From positions 409,417-473,416 of the forward strand of contig VYZB01000209.1 in the NCBI GenBank assembly GCA_013397455.1: a DNA stretch of 64,000 nucleotides, given 5' to 3'. The translations under genes and the position numbers were made by a program. A model generated the notes under the pieces. That model was not told the DNA's origin. It saw nothing but the letters and a program-made list of their open reading frames with translations, and made no database searches. Shown in pieces: positions 27,240 to 40,000 of this stretch (within the stretch, counting starts at the first letter, position 1; each line of letters starts with the position of its first letter). The stretch comes from Crotophaga sulcirostris (lineage: Eukaryota > Chordata > Aves > Cuculiformes > Crotophagidae).

Positions 27240-27436
27240 CTCTAGAAGCTCATCGCCAATATGCATCCTTCCATCTCGTCCCGCAGGCCCGTCTGGATTG
27301 ATACCAACTACGAAGATGCTCATGCGAGAGCGGTCCTTGTTGCCAGCAAGACTCAGTCCGAGCCCATTTTTGTCTTTCTCAAGCTCTATGATGTGCAACT
27401 CTCCTGGCAGATCTGCATATCTTTGCCTGATTTTCT
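27240..27436 (-). CDS. PATJ: PATJ exon: first half of PDZ7
   Basis: This exon of 197 nt has two bases that complete a Gln codon (C plus AG), then 65 codons. The peptide opens [20 protein letters not shown] and ends [11 protein letters not shown]. It carries beta strand 1 (LHIIEL), the carboxylate-binding loop GLGLSLAG and the SIFVVGINP core of PDZ7. As I recall it, human PATJ is almost identical here, differing mainly in the loop written [13 protein letters not shown] in this window. The exon ends in phase 0 immediately after GDELLE with donor GTGAGT. The acceptor is ATCTTTCCAG at 27437. This is among the most recognisable exons in the window. Confidence 0.96.
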
Positions 27437-30400
27437 CTGGAAAGATCATAACATAAAATAAGTTCTAACACAGAATAACTTACATGCAGATGTTCAAGAA
27501 CACGTACAAATAAGCTAAAAATTGATGGCTTCTCAGTATTTACTCTTTGGTAACAGAGGTCTTCCCAGCACAGACTCTAGAACACCATTTGCTGTGCCTG
27601 TATCACTCACAGAGCAAGTGCAGCATCAGCTGCAAACACTATTCACATTAAAACTGCACTATTTTAATTATTTGTACAACAGGTTCCTTGTAAAACAAAA
27701 ATTTTGTGAAAGGAGGATAAACAAGGGAATTTCAGAATTTCAAAACTTACCTTACAGAACCTACCAATTTCAGGGAACTCTCAAAGTTAGAGCTGGCTGA
27801 TTAACCAATGGGAAACTGAAATGCTTATGTCTCAAACCTACTGCAAATTCATATCTCAAGGTAGAATTTTTTAATTCTGCTTCTTTCTGGTGACTCAGGA
27901 ATATGCTTACCATGCTCTGCTTAACCTTATGGGCTGCTGTGCGGATGATTAATCAAAGCAGGTGTCAGTGGCAATGTATATGATCGATTACATTTTTAAA
28001 CGCAGCCTCGCTTAATATTAAGGTAGTTATTTGTCTTTCATCTACATTTCAACCATTTCTGTCACAGAATGCAATATACTTACAAAGTTATTTGGAGCAC
28101 ATTGCTTGGTTGTGGATGCTGACAGTTTAATCTGAATGTCTTTTCACTGCTGGCATACAAACATCTGCAACTATTGCTTGCGGGGGTCAACCACAGCAAG
28201 GGTGATTGTTTTCCTGTCTGATCATCCTTTGCAGATTTTAAAGCCAGCTTCATAGCACCATCTGCACCCAGGGTTTAAGTTGGGCCACACATTAAAAAAA
28301 TCAAGTCAAAGTATTTTGCTGTGGCTGGATGTCACCATTAGTCCAGAGCCCAAGGCGAAAGAAACTGCTGCATTATGCATTAAGAGGAGAAATAAGAGAT
28401 ATTGTATGTTCCACCATATCCCTGAGTCAGCAGCAGTAGCTGGATCAATATTAGCTGTTACCATTGTACCGGGGAAGCGTATTTTAATAGTATAATTTAA
28501 CCACTGTAGTGAATGTTCCCATGACAACAAGGAAGAAGGGAAAGAGCTGGAGAAGGTGACAGGGAAGCAACTAAATAAAAACTGCTGAGAAGAAAGACGA
28601 TGAAGTGGAGGTGTTCCTTCCACTGCCCCTGTGCAGGATATCAGGGTGATTTAGCCAAACTTGGGCCCATGCCAGCGGCTCTCCTCTCCGGGGGTTCTTC
28701 CTCAGCAATTGTTCCAGCTGCAGCGGCCCCTTGTGCGTCAGCAGAAACCGCTGGTCCCCTGTCTCCAACCCCAGAGCACCCAAGAGCATTGCCTACACTC
28801 AGAGCAACACGGCCAAGAATCAGCTCTCCTAGCACTCTATTTACAGGTTGGCATTTTCCTGCCACACTCAGAAACCCCAGTGGCCTGAAGCCTGAGCCTA
28901 AAATCCTGGGGGCATACATTAAGGGTGAGATGTTATCCCTGGAAAGCTGGGAAACCCTAAAGAGGTCTGCACAAAATCAGAATATCATAAAAAATCAGAA
29001 AGCTCATTTGTTATTATCAATTATATGACAAAAAATTCTTATAACTGCATTAAATGGTAATCCACATAGCTGCACAGTTCTTTCATATATTTCTTAACTA
29101 ATGAGGTAAAAATATAATTAGAGGTGTGATTTGCTACTTGAACTTGGAAAGTGCTTTTCTTCTGCTTAGTATGCAGGACATTTCCTGCTGAAAGCAAGCA
29201 AGCAAGGAAAGGTCTTGAAAACAGTGCATCTGAACGTACAGCAGATGCAAGCTCAGGCACATCCACATGCATTTTGTTCACACCGACGGGGTTTAACATT
29301 CTTTTCCCATTAAGTGAAGTCCAGACCTGAACAGCACCAAGACATTTTCCGCCTACCATAAGTGGACAAACAACTCATTACAGCGCGGTACGTGACTGCA
29401 GTGGATCCCAGCCCTAGGAGTACCAGCAGAAAAGGGATGCCTCAGTGATCGCACTTGTGTGGCTAAAGCAAGGAATCAGTGCTCTGGAGGGATGCTGTTG
29501 ACTGATCATTGCTCTGCCACATTTCCTTCCATTGCTGTTTTACATGGACGACACCTCTCACCTCCTTTTGCTAGTAGCACAGCACACACCTAATGCATGG
29601 TTTTAGCAACGCCAACTGGAAGGCACAGAAAAGAGGTGAAGAAGCAAGGAGAACTGCACAAACTTAAAAATCACACAGATGAAGCCGCTCATCTTCAGAG
29701 ACTGCTCATTTCTTGCTTGTCAGATAAACCTGAAATCCCCTAACACGAGCCTGATGCAGGAGCAGCCCTGCGACACTGCACACTGGCACATCACTTCAGC
29801 CTCTCCCTGCAGACAAGCGCCTTCTGACACCACCAGTTATCAGTAACTGTACACTCTGCAGTGTTTCCTTCTGCTGCAGCAGCCTCAAATCAGATCTGTT
29901 ACATGGGAAAAACGTTAGCTGTTCAGAAGTACGCGTATATTCCTGTTCCATGCTGGGATGAAATCACAAGCAAGTTTTAGTCCTGCAAAAACTAATAGTT
30001 AGGGCAATTGCCTGGGATGAGACAGAGCCCCACCGACGTTTCTGGTCCACCTGTATTGGGCCAGGACTAGAAACCTGATGCCCAGCTTGGCACTCCAGCT
30101 GCACCAGTAATCCCCTACTGTTGGGACAATTCTTTGGATAAAGTAAATTTTATCTGGACAAAAAAGAGAGACCAACTCTAGGTGTCATTAAGTTGCTTTA
30201 TTAGTTAAAAGTATTTTTAAAGGGTTCTCCCTGCAGTACCAGATTTTTGTTTGAAAAAAAACATACTTAGAACAGAAGGAAACTTCTGCGTGGACTAAGT
30301 CCTTCTTTAAATTATCACATTAATTTACAAAGCAACTACTTGAAACGGCCGAGACGACTGGAGTGGTAAAATACTGGGACACTACAGAGGAAACAACGAA

Positions 30401-33400
30401 GATGCTTCGCGCAGAGCGTTGCTTCCAGCCTGGCTGGGTACCGCCGAGTGCTGCTGGAGAAGGTGTAAGTGTATACACGTGTTCATGCACGCAGGGACAA
30501 GCACAGACACCCTTGCTTTTAAAATCAAGCCTCCCTTAGCAGGGCATGCTGTCTCCTCCCTGAACAACAGAAGGTTCTGGCTCTTGCAAGCCCCACCTCC
30601 TGCAATTAAACACTTCCAAGGGCTGTCCGAGCCAGCCCTGCAGTGTAAATGATAACGCACTATTCCCAGCGGTGTCCTCACGTTACTCATCCAATCTGCA
30701 TACAAATATCCTCTGGGCATCCAGCTGACTTCCTATAACATTGTAATTGTATTCTCAGTTTGCCTCTTAATAAGAATCTCATAAGATTATTTTAAACAAG
30801 TATTTACTGCTTAAACAAACGTGCATCCAAGGCATCTTCCTTTTAATTCCTTTTTCAGCTGTTTTTTCTCCCCTCCAGCTGGTATCACTTTCCAGTTCTC
30901 AGCCTAGCATTGGGGAGCCAGTTAGCATCTGCTTTTGCAAAGAATTCCATTATCTGCCTTCATTACCAGATACTTTACACAAGGCAATTGTAATTCTGTT
31001 GTTGCTGCATTACACATGGGACACAGTGTTTCTTGTTTTGGCACTACATGGAGTTGTTTCCCCATTTGGTGGCAATATGCCTATCACAACTTCTGCAAAC
31101 GTATCTCACCAACAATATTTAACCAGCTAAGGTTGCACCCATTTTCTTTTTAAAATACTATACAGCTGTGATGCAAACTAAAAGCACAAATATAGGCTTT
31201 AGAGAGGACTCCTGCAATGGTATTTCCCAGTTATATTGGCAGACAATTACATTTCAAAGAGTGACCCTGGAAGACAACTGCTTTCAAACAATATACTATT
31301 ATGTTGCTGCATATGTTTCCCTGCTTCAGCCCCTATGCCTATTATATTAAATAGAGAGATAAAAGAAATAAACGGGCACAATATGGTCAGGATATTGGAG
31401 TTTGCATGATCTAGTATTGCAACAAATACACAATTCATCTGCAGGCAAAAACCAGACACCACTTCTCAGCAAGGCAAAAGCTCTTTAAATTACAAAGGTA
31501 TATAAAGCACTTGCAAAGGGCTGAGGAGTCTACAGAAATCTCCACTCAAATGAGCTGAAAGGGAAGAGGTGCTTTTGAATATGGCGTCTCTGCAAGATGC
31601 AAATTAGAGTCCATCTAAAAGGTAAAAAGAGGAAAGAAAAAGGCTGGGTGACTCAGCTAGGTAATTGTTTCAGTACCACAATATTAAAACTGTCAAGGCA
31701 AAATAAAGAGAAAAGAAAGGAGGAAAAACACCACAAAAAGATGACATGATATTTGTATACAGAAGGTGATACTGAAGATTTTACATCCCTCTTGTGTTCC
31801 CTCAGATAACTGTTGGCAACATATGCTGGCTTTTGGAGACTTTACAATGGTCTCATTTATCAGCCTGTGTTGTTTAATGGCTTTAGCTACCATTTTTATC
31901 ACGTAGCACATAACATGGTTACAGTCTTAGCCTTTTCTGAGATTACTCTGCTCAGACAGCAGTGCTGCAGCATCACAACCACTGTTTTTCATTTAGTAAC
32001 GATAGATATCAGAATGCAGCCAGCATCCACTACACAGAGCCAACCTTGCATATCAAACAACTAATTCCCTTCTTGATTTCACTATAAACATTAAAAAATA
32101 TGTAGGAAGTCCCTTGAAAGCTAACCCAAGAGCTGTGAGGGCAGCACGTCTAATTTACTGATTACAATTTACAAGAACCTAAATAAGCACATTGAAGGGG
32201 CCATAATTGAACAAATGGGGTTTAGAATTCTCCCACTACTAATAATATAATAAGCTTATTGTTTTAATCTTCCCACTAGCCCTTTATTCAGCTCTAAGGA
32301 GGCAGACAGTTCTTCAAACCTTATCTCAAAAGTGATGCACTCATCTGTTTTCATAAGCTTTAAACTGAAAAATAGAGAGAGAAGTATTTATGTAGTGCTT
32401 TCTTAAATTCCATAAAATCACTCTTATTATTCTCTCAGTGATCAGTATGCATGAGAAAAACAGGGCAGTTGTACCCAAAACCGGCAAAACTAAATGGAAG
32501 AGCCAGAGTGTTATGACCAGTCCCTGCTGCTCAGGTGGTGAGGGGAGAGGGCAGCACCTGCTGGGACTCCCACCTTTGGCAGTGCTGTTAGCTACAAACC
32601 TGTGGGCAGAGAGCATCCCTGCAGTGGCACGGGGCAGCAGCATGCTCCCCCTCTGACCCAGAGACTCAGCATCCCCTACAATCGCCCTGTGACAGCCACA
32701 TCATCCCTTTGGCAACACTGCTCCATACACACCATTTGGAAGTCATTTACCAAAACAGAAGTGATGATTTTCAGGGCAGAATAACCCTCAGCACTTCCAT
32801 TATTCTTAGGCACTCTTCAGTCAATGCGCCCAGCCCGTACGAAAGTATAATGTCAAGCACCTAAGGGAGAGAGCACGCACGAGGTGCCACACAGACAAAG
32901 CCTTCTCCAGATGAACAGCTAAAGCATGGGCTGTCATGCTCTCACAACTCTCCCAAGCTCAAGTGAAAAACACGCATGCATTTGACTTTCATGAGTCAAT
33001 ATTCCTACCCTAACTTGAAGGCTCTTCTTTTTAGTGTGTGAAGGATCTGGGCTATTATTTGGAATCTCCAAGTTTCTTCTCTTTCAGTTACTCAGGTTTC
33101 CAATCCATTTTGCTCTTCCCTTGCCACTCAGATGCTTGCAGCAGCTTCTCAGCTCACACAATAAAACTTTTCTCTCCAGCACTTTCCTTAAATCCCACTT
33201 GTTCCTCACAGCACCCTTGCTAGAGCGGAAGGTGAAAATTTTTAACTAATCCAGGAAGAAGGTTATAATGAGAGCCTCCACAATCCACTTCAAGTACCAT
33301 TTTGTTTTGTTCCTGGGAGCAGGTGACATTTAGAAACAGTTATTATTTTTTTCTTCCTACAAGGAATCATCACACCCGAGACAACAACAGAGAGAAAAGT

Positions 33401-34379
33401 GACATTTAGCCCCGGCTGAAAAATAGGGTAACTGCAGCCTGTAACATCAGGGAGCATCTCCAACACTTGCACCATCTCACTCAATATTTTATACAAATGG
33501 AGCTCCTGCCAACTCTTTTCCCTTTCTTTCAGGCCCAACGCTTCATTCTAAAGCTGCAGTTTTGTTACACAACATTTAAGTTCTCTGAGGAAGGGATATT
33601 TTATGTTTTTCTTTTTTAATTAGATGACAAGGACGTAATGAGTCTATTCACACCCATGTTTATCTGAGACCTTTAACAATTTTAAAAGGAGATTTAGTGA
33701 AAGTGCAGTAAGCAAAGCTTCCTGATGATCTGCTTCTAATTGCTGATTATAATAAGGGATTCTGCCCTCCCTTGCACACAATGCTTCTGCTCATTTGCCT
33801 TTCAAATGATGCATTAACCCTCATCCAAGCACTTGGGTTCCCCCAGAAGTGACCTCCTCTGGGTGCTGTGATCTCTCAATCAGTCACTCTGGGGGAGCAC
33901 CAACCCCTGCACCAGGGGACGATCCTGCAACCTTACAGACTCTGGAGGAAAGGACTGGCAAAGGCTGCCTATGCTCTTCTTGCCCACTGCTCCAGGACTG
34001 ATAAACTGGTTGTTTCCTCTAGGCAGGAGACACACAAAAATGGGATAACTATTGGAGGATCCTACTGCCACTAGTTGATTAAATACAGACAAACAACACC
34101 AAAGACATTTTTCTTCTGATAAAATCTTTCATGAGGATACAGTTATGTGTAAAAACATACCACATCATGGTTGATATCTGGGCCCACAAAAGGTCAAACT
34201 GAAGTCATTTTGAACCAATTACATCCTTAAAATACGGGGTAGCCTCAAAAGACAGTTGCTGCAGACCCTATTTTTCAGCTGTTGAAAAGATAACCAATAA
34301 AAATTCCTTAAAAGTACTCTACTGTATAATATTGCAGTATATTCTACTGTACCATGCAGTTTAAGTCATCTAAGGTCAA

Positions 34380-34556
34380 AATCCTGCAGTCTCCACAGCT
34401 TCCCAGCCCGCTCGGTGGTGAGGGCAGCGAGCGGCCGGAGATAAGGCTCGGTTATCAGAGCTGCCAGGCGGATGCACACGGCAGCTCCCGGGCCTCGCTC
34501 CTGCTCTGCTGGGGCTTGCCTAACATAGCTCTCCGGGAAGCCAGGCTATGTTAGCA
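34380..34556. other. Small GC-rich island with a terminal inverted repeat
   Basis: This segment is clearly richer in G and C than the flanks and has several CpGs (for example AGCGAGCGGCCGGAG). Near its right end TAACATAGC (34521-34529) and GCTATGTTA (34545-34553) are exact inverted repeats around a 15-base spacer, with one more C-G pair outside. I recognise no gene, tRNA box or known repeat. It could be a conserved noncoding element, a short CpG-rich regulatory site or an old insertion. Confidence 0.4.
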
Positions 34557-37500
34557 GTATAAGAACATTAGAAAATACTGATTTCCATCTGCAAAGTCTC
34601 AAGGAAATTCGAACTAGCTCTAAATGCACAGTGCTGGCACTTCTGTCCCCCAGCAGCGACGTGCCCACCAAGTGCCAGGGGTCTGCGGGGCGCACGATGC
34701 ACACACACACAATCCGATCCCCAGATGCTGTGACAGACGATGTTTTAATGACCCATTTTACGAAGCAGTTTTGGAAAAATCTCACAACTGGGATAGGAAT
34801 TTCTTTTCTATGCTACTCTTTCTGGTAGAAGCAGGCTTTCTGGTTTGCTCCTGCTCACATTACTCTGCTAGGATCTATAACCATTTCCTACGTTTGTATT
34901 TGAAGGCTGTTCATTCTTTTGTTGGAAGAGCAAGTATGTCTGAGACCGAACAAAGAGTACTGGGGAACTCTAATCCGTCCCCTTTCTGCTTGGTCTCAAC
35001 ATGAACAAATGAATATTGCGAACACTTAAATTCTTCCTCCCTTGACAGAAACCCAGTGTAACTTGCTCTGACAGTGTTTCATCTTTAAATAATGATGTTC
35101 CTACAAAGCTACTGGCACAGTCATTATCTTTGAATCTTTCTGCACCGATTCTAATTAAAGAGAATGACATCAGACTACTGTAAAAAAAAAAAAAAAGGAA
35201 AGTTTGTTACCTAACAAAGGCTTTTATGGGTCCAAACATCAACTCTCCGAGTAATAAGTAATTGTAAGAGGCAGCACAGAGGACACTTTTCAGAAACCAA
35301 GGTGATGAGACATTTTTCATGTAGTGTCCTCAATTTAAGAACCTGCGATGACATCTATCTCAAGAGAAATGGGATGAGAAAACATGGAGACTCTTGGACT
35401 TAAAAACTTTCTGACAGGCAAACACAAGCTTCAAAAAAAGCCCAAACCAGTTGCACAGAAAATAAAAAAGACTAAGGACTTGGTCATGAAAGAGCAGGTG
35501 AAGTGGAGATGATGATACTGTGCAGCTGTGATAAGAGATGGTGGAGAGGAGATGGCAGGAAGAGTGTCCCAACCTAACGTGATCACTTGCTTTGCCATAG
35601 CAGCACAGCTTTGCAACGCAACAAAGTTATGTAAAAACAGTGTGACTCGACAAGGACTAAATTAAATTTTTTTGATTAAAAAAATCCCACCACAGTAGTT
35701 AAAGTTTGTTTGTGCAGCAATTTTTAAATATGCAGTAACAGCGATTAGAAAAGATTAAAGTTGGATGAGTCATCTGGGACTGCAAAGCCCAGAAAATACC
35801 CACAGACCTATGCTGGAAAATACAGTGCACGTCTTAACGGCGAGAAGAACCAGGGAAGATAGATCATGATCAGCTACTTTAGTCATGACTTAATTCAATG
35901 GTGATCTTATGTATAAATTCTAATCCTGTTTAACATTTTTAGTTTTTAGCTATTTTGCTGAAGATTGATTGTAACTAGTTAGTCACTACAACAGTACATT
36001 TATCTGTGACAAAAGATTGTATGTATATTGTGTGTTCCTTCTATAGGCCAATTAAGGGTATAAAATGCTTTATAAGTATTTAAGGAAATATAAAATTTAC
36101 TACACATCTGCTGAAATGCTCAAGATTTATCACATAAGTCAGATATTGTGAACAATATTTCTCCTATGCTATATATTTTTCCTAACAACACATACTGCTA
36201 GTATTTGGACAGAAATTAGAATGCAATTAAAATATAAGCAACAGCTTTGTAACAAAAATATTGCATACAAATATGCCAATTGTGATTAATATAAGAAAAA
36301 TGTTTTTATTGAAATGTTTTCATTTCAAATGGGAACATTAAACAAAAGCATTGCTATTCTCATTTTAGATAATAGAGGTTCTAGAGTGATCAAAAAGAAA
36401 AATTTAGCTGGTCTAATTTCCACTTTGTCCAAGATTTCCTTTTGTCTGTCTTGTGGCCTTCATGAACACCTAGTTAACGACAAACGCCGCGCAGTGACCT
36501 CGGAGGAGGTTCTGCCATCACACCATGGCCACAAACACTTCCATAATTTTCCAACTGACAATTCTCAACTTCACACTCCTAGTTTTTATTCACAGACCAG
36601 AAAAGAAAAATATCCTTTTCCAGCTCCTAACAAGTTGTTCAAGTTTGATAAGTTATACTCATTCCCACTGAATTAGTTGAATAAGCTGCAGAGAGAATAG
36701 GTCTTTGTTTCAGGCAGCTGAAGAAAAAGTCAAAAGCTGGGTTTTCACTACAGTCAATTCTGGTTCCAGATTTCTCTCAATTCTCTTGGTGCACACATAC
36801 TTTTCTTGAATATTTTTTTTAATTTAAATTATGCTAATAGGTCAGAGTACACTCAGATCTCTATGTAGATTGCCATGTAAAACTTACAATGCATGTTAAT
36901 TTAAATCAAACATTTCCTGCTTTTAAGTGAGAATCCAATTTAAATAAAAAAGCTGTTTAATATTTAAAAAGATGTATATCCAGCTTTTAGAGGACATAAG
37001 GTGATAACGAGCGCTCAACTTGTAGACAAAACAAGCAAACCTGGCCATCCCAACCAACACCGTTCAATGTTCTTTATGTCCTCATTTTCAAGATTTAGGT
37101 AGCTCTCCAGAATCAGTATTTGTTAAATTCACAACTGTTTTGTCGTTTATCAAAATGATCACAGTTCCCCAAACACTCACTTGCTATCTGATGACTTTTA
37201 GGATCCTCTGTGCTTTTGCACAGGACATTGAAACCACGGTTGGTAATTCCCTAGGGCTGCCAACAGGTCTCCAGCTACTTGATGACCATCCCTGCACTGC
37301 TTTTAGTGTCCTACATATCCACCTCCTCACTGCACACTTTTGGATATGAAGCCAAGAAACCAAGTATTAGGTAAGAAGAACAGAGTCAGCCCATCTCACA
37401 CTTCCCCACATTGTGCAAAGATTCTAGAGAGCCAAGAAATTCCAAAAGCATAAGTCTGGGTTGGTTCTAAGTCCTGGTTTTTGAGCTATCAAAACATTAG

Positions 37501-39114
37501 TATTACATGAATAATTTTCAAGCTTTTTACAACATCAAGCAATGCTTAGCGGCTTTGTTTGTTTAAGCGTAAACCTGAATTTCCCGGTGTTGTGACTCCC
37601 CTTTGATTGCTGAGGCAAAATGAAAAATGATTGCAACACCTGGCAGTGCTGGAGACTACCGATTTCTGTGCCTTAGAACAAAACAAACACATATCTATAA
37701 TTTCACTTTAAAGCCTCTTCTATTTATAAAAAGCCAATAAGAATTATTCTACTACACCTTTTCGTATCTCCAGCTATTATGCCTATATTCCATTTATGAT
37801 GTCTAATGTAATAATCACAGTGTTACACATAGAACAGGTACACAAGTGAACAGTACAGTCACCACTGAGTAACTGTTGAATTAACCGCAATGTCTCTTCT
37901 TACAGTGAGAAAGCAAGGATTCATTCCTGGGAATAATTTTAGATTGTCCTAGGTGACATAAACTGAAAATAAGTATGTGCACTGTGCTAATAAGAATCCA
38001 GATTTTGCACTACTGAAAGTATCAGACAGCAACTCTTGCATTTACACAGCCAACTGCCATTTGCCTTTTCCATCAGGTGGGTAGGGAGATCTGAGCAGAT
38101 GAATGGATAACAATTCCTCCCCACACAAAAATCCCCATTTAAGATCACTGTGAAATTATAAAACAGTAGTATACTCTCTCCAAATAAGCTATACATCTTA
38201 TTTAATCAGCTGTCTTGAGAGTCTGTTCAAGAAGTTAATCAGGTTTATGCTGCACTTACGACAACAGGAGAGTTGACAGATTTGGTTAAATAAGACAATA
38301 TTTTGTATCAGAAATTCTATTCTGATTGTTTTCAATCTCTCCAAAGGACAGAGTGTGGCAGGCCTGTTTTCTCTTCCACAGAGAGTAAAATAAAAGAATT
38401 AGGGTCAGATACCTTTGGTTATACCACATTTCAAATATGAGGTTATAAGGAAGGTCCTAATTTCTCTGCAGAAGAAAAATAAAATCACAAACAAGTGAAC
38501 AGAGTATTTTAACAGATTTTTTTTTTTAGTAGCAAAGTATGTTATGAGGTAATAAATAGCTTCTCTTTAATGTATTTAATGAAATAAAGATATTAATGCA
38601 TTAAGCTTTGGGCATTTTTTAAATGAACACAATTATAATCAGGAAATTGATGATGTATGCAAACAGAGACTTGCAATGTGTCATGCACTCTCTCTTCCTT
38701 CTGGCAAAAGAAATCCATCTCCAAGGATTTATCCAAGAGGAAGAGCTAAACGGATAAGCTTCTCTATATTAAATAGACTTACTTTTTCCACTTTGACTGG
38801 AGGAAGAAATCAACTAAGAGAAAGTTAAAAACAAATGCTTGAGGGAAAAGTAAGAGTGGGGTATGGTAGTTTCTACTGTAATTCTTTTGGGTTGATACTC
38901 AACAGATTTTTTTTCTCTTGGGGAATTTAGACTTCAAACAGATTATTCAGATGCATCTAATATTTGCTCCTCAGGAATAAATACTTTTTTAGGTAAGCTG
39001 AAACTCCATAAATCCTGCTTTTTAAATTTTATTTTTTTAAATTTAAATGGCCATCCAACCCCTAGAAACTGTGGCACGGTCCTCCAGAAGGCTCAAGATG
39101 CTTTGTGTATCTTA

Positions 39115-39155
39115 CAACAGATGGTAACCAAGACATCCAACAGATGGTAACCAAG
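39115..39155. repeat. Short tandem duplication, 23 bp period
   Basis: CAACAGATGGTAACCAAG occurs twice, exactly, starting at 39115 and 39138, separated by ACATC. It looks like a simple local duplication about 0.2 kb upstream of the zinc-finger remnant. Confidence 0.8.
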
Positions 39156-39359
39156 CCAGAAGAGACACCAGGTCTTCCGAACGGCAGTCCAAGGGTTATG
39201 CTCCAGCGTTTATTAATGATATTTTAATCTCTTAACATAAATTAAGCTTAATTCTAATATGGTAAATAATTTTATCCTGTTTTCCTACAGGAACAAAGTT
39301 TATGCAATCATACCCTGTGCAATCCAAGCGCCTGCCCCAAAACCTTTGAACCTGTTGGC

Positions 39360-39637
39360 CAATTTGAAGCAAATCTGATGGTGGACTAAGGGTCTCAAGG
39401 GTCCTATGAAAGGGTTCATGAAAACAGGCAGCCGTGCAGAGGACAGAAACCTGATAAATACCCTGACTGGGAGAAAGGCGAGATCACACTTTATTAAAGC
39501 ATCAAAGAATTCACATGAGAGAAAGCCCTGAGAAATGCTCCAGCCACAGGAAAAGCCTAAATCGAAGCTCACACCTTCCTCAACACCCAAGTCAGTCGGA
39601 CGGGAGACACAAATCTGTAGGAATCCATCCTCATTAG
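39360..39637 (+). pseudogene. Decayed C2H2 zinc-finger gene fragment (at least two fingers)
   Basis: Read on the plus strand, 39393-39479 gives SQGSYERVHENR, then QKPDKYPDWEKG. After a shift of frame at about 39479, the sequence continues RDHTLLKHQRIHMRESPEKC, then SSHRKSLNRSSHLPQH, to a stop at 39635. This follows the C2H2 repeat pattern: linker TGEKPYKC, then CGKSF, then LIKHQRIH. KHQRIH is intact, but cysteines are changed (Tyr, Trp and His where Cys is expected), the TGEKP linkers are altered, and there is a stop before 39393 plus a frameshift. It therefore cannot encode working fingers. It probably descends from a large KRAB-type or other poly-finger family, inserted or duplicated into this intron; a parent gene cannot be named. 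The 147-codon open frame on the opposite strand is a shadow of it. Confidence 0.75.
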
Positions 39638-39639
39638 CT

Positions 39640-40000
39640 GCAGGACTCACAGAAATACTCATTAAACTTCTCACAATTCTGCACTCAAGTCCTGGCTGGA
39701 GGCAGCGCAGAGAGCACCCAACCAGCGCCTCTGCCCTCCCCAAATGCCTTTCTGCGTCTCTCGGAGCAGAGTACAGAAATCAGCCAAGAAGAGAAGGGGA
39801 AGGCCTGCCAACACGTGGCTATCAGGGGAGGGGGGGATGGGCTGGAGCAGATGTACCAACTGCAGCCCCGTGCAGGGGCGCCGGGAGCGTTGGCCACTGG
39901 CCTGCTCTGATGCCAAGCGCCGCCAGCAGCTGCCGCGGGTCCCGCTCGCCCTGCCCTGCCGAGCCAGCGCTCCCTGACGTGTGTCACTGTGCAAGTCCTA
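39640..40000. other. GC-rich segment next to the zinc-finger remnant
   Basis: About 360 bp following the zinc-finger remnant are GC-rich with scattered CpGs (for example GGGGCGCCGGGAGCG and AAGCGCCGCCAGCAG). Open frames of 107 to 170 codons run through it on both strands in several frames, as expected from low stop-codon frequency. No domain is recognisable. It might belong to the same insertion as the zinc-finger fragment or be a small CpG-rich element. Confidence 0.35.

Noticed and set aside
28571..29028. Overlapping open frames in a GC-richer patch
   Set aside because: Open in several frames on both strands with no recognisable protein; taken as a composition effect.
39300..39743. 147-codon open frame on the minus strand
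   Set aside because: It is the antisense shadow of the zinc-finger remnant, whose plus-strand reading carries the recognisable motifs.
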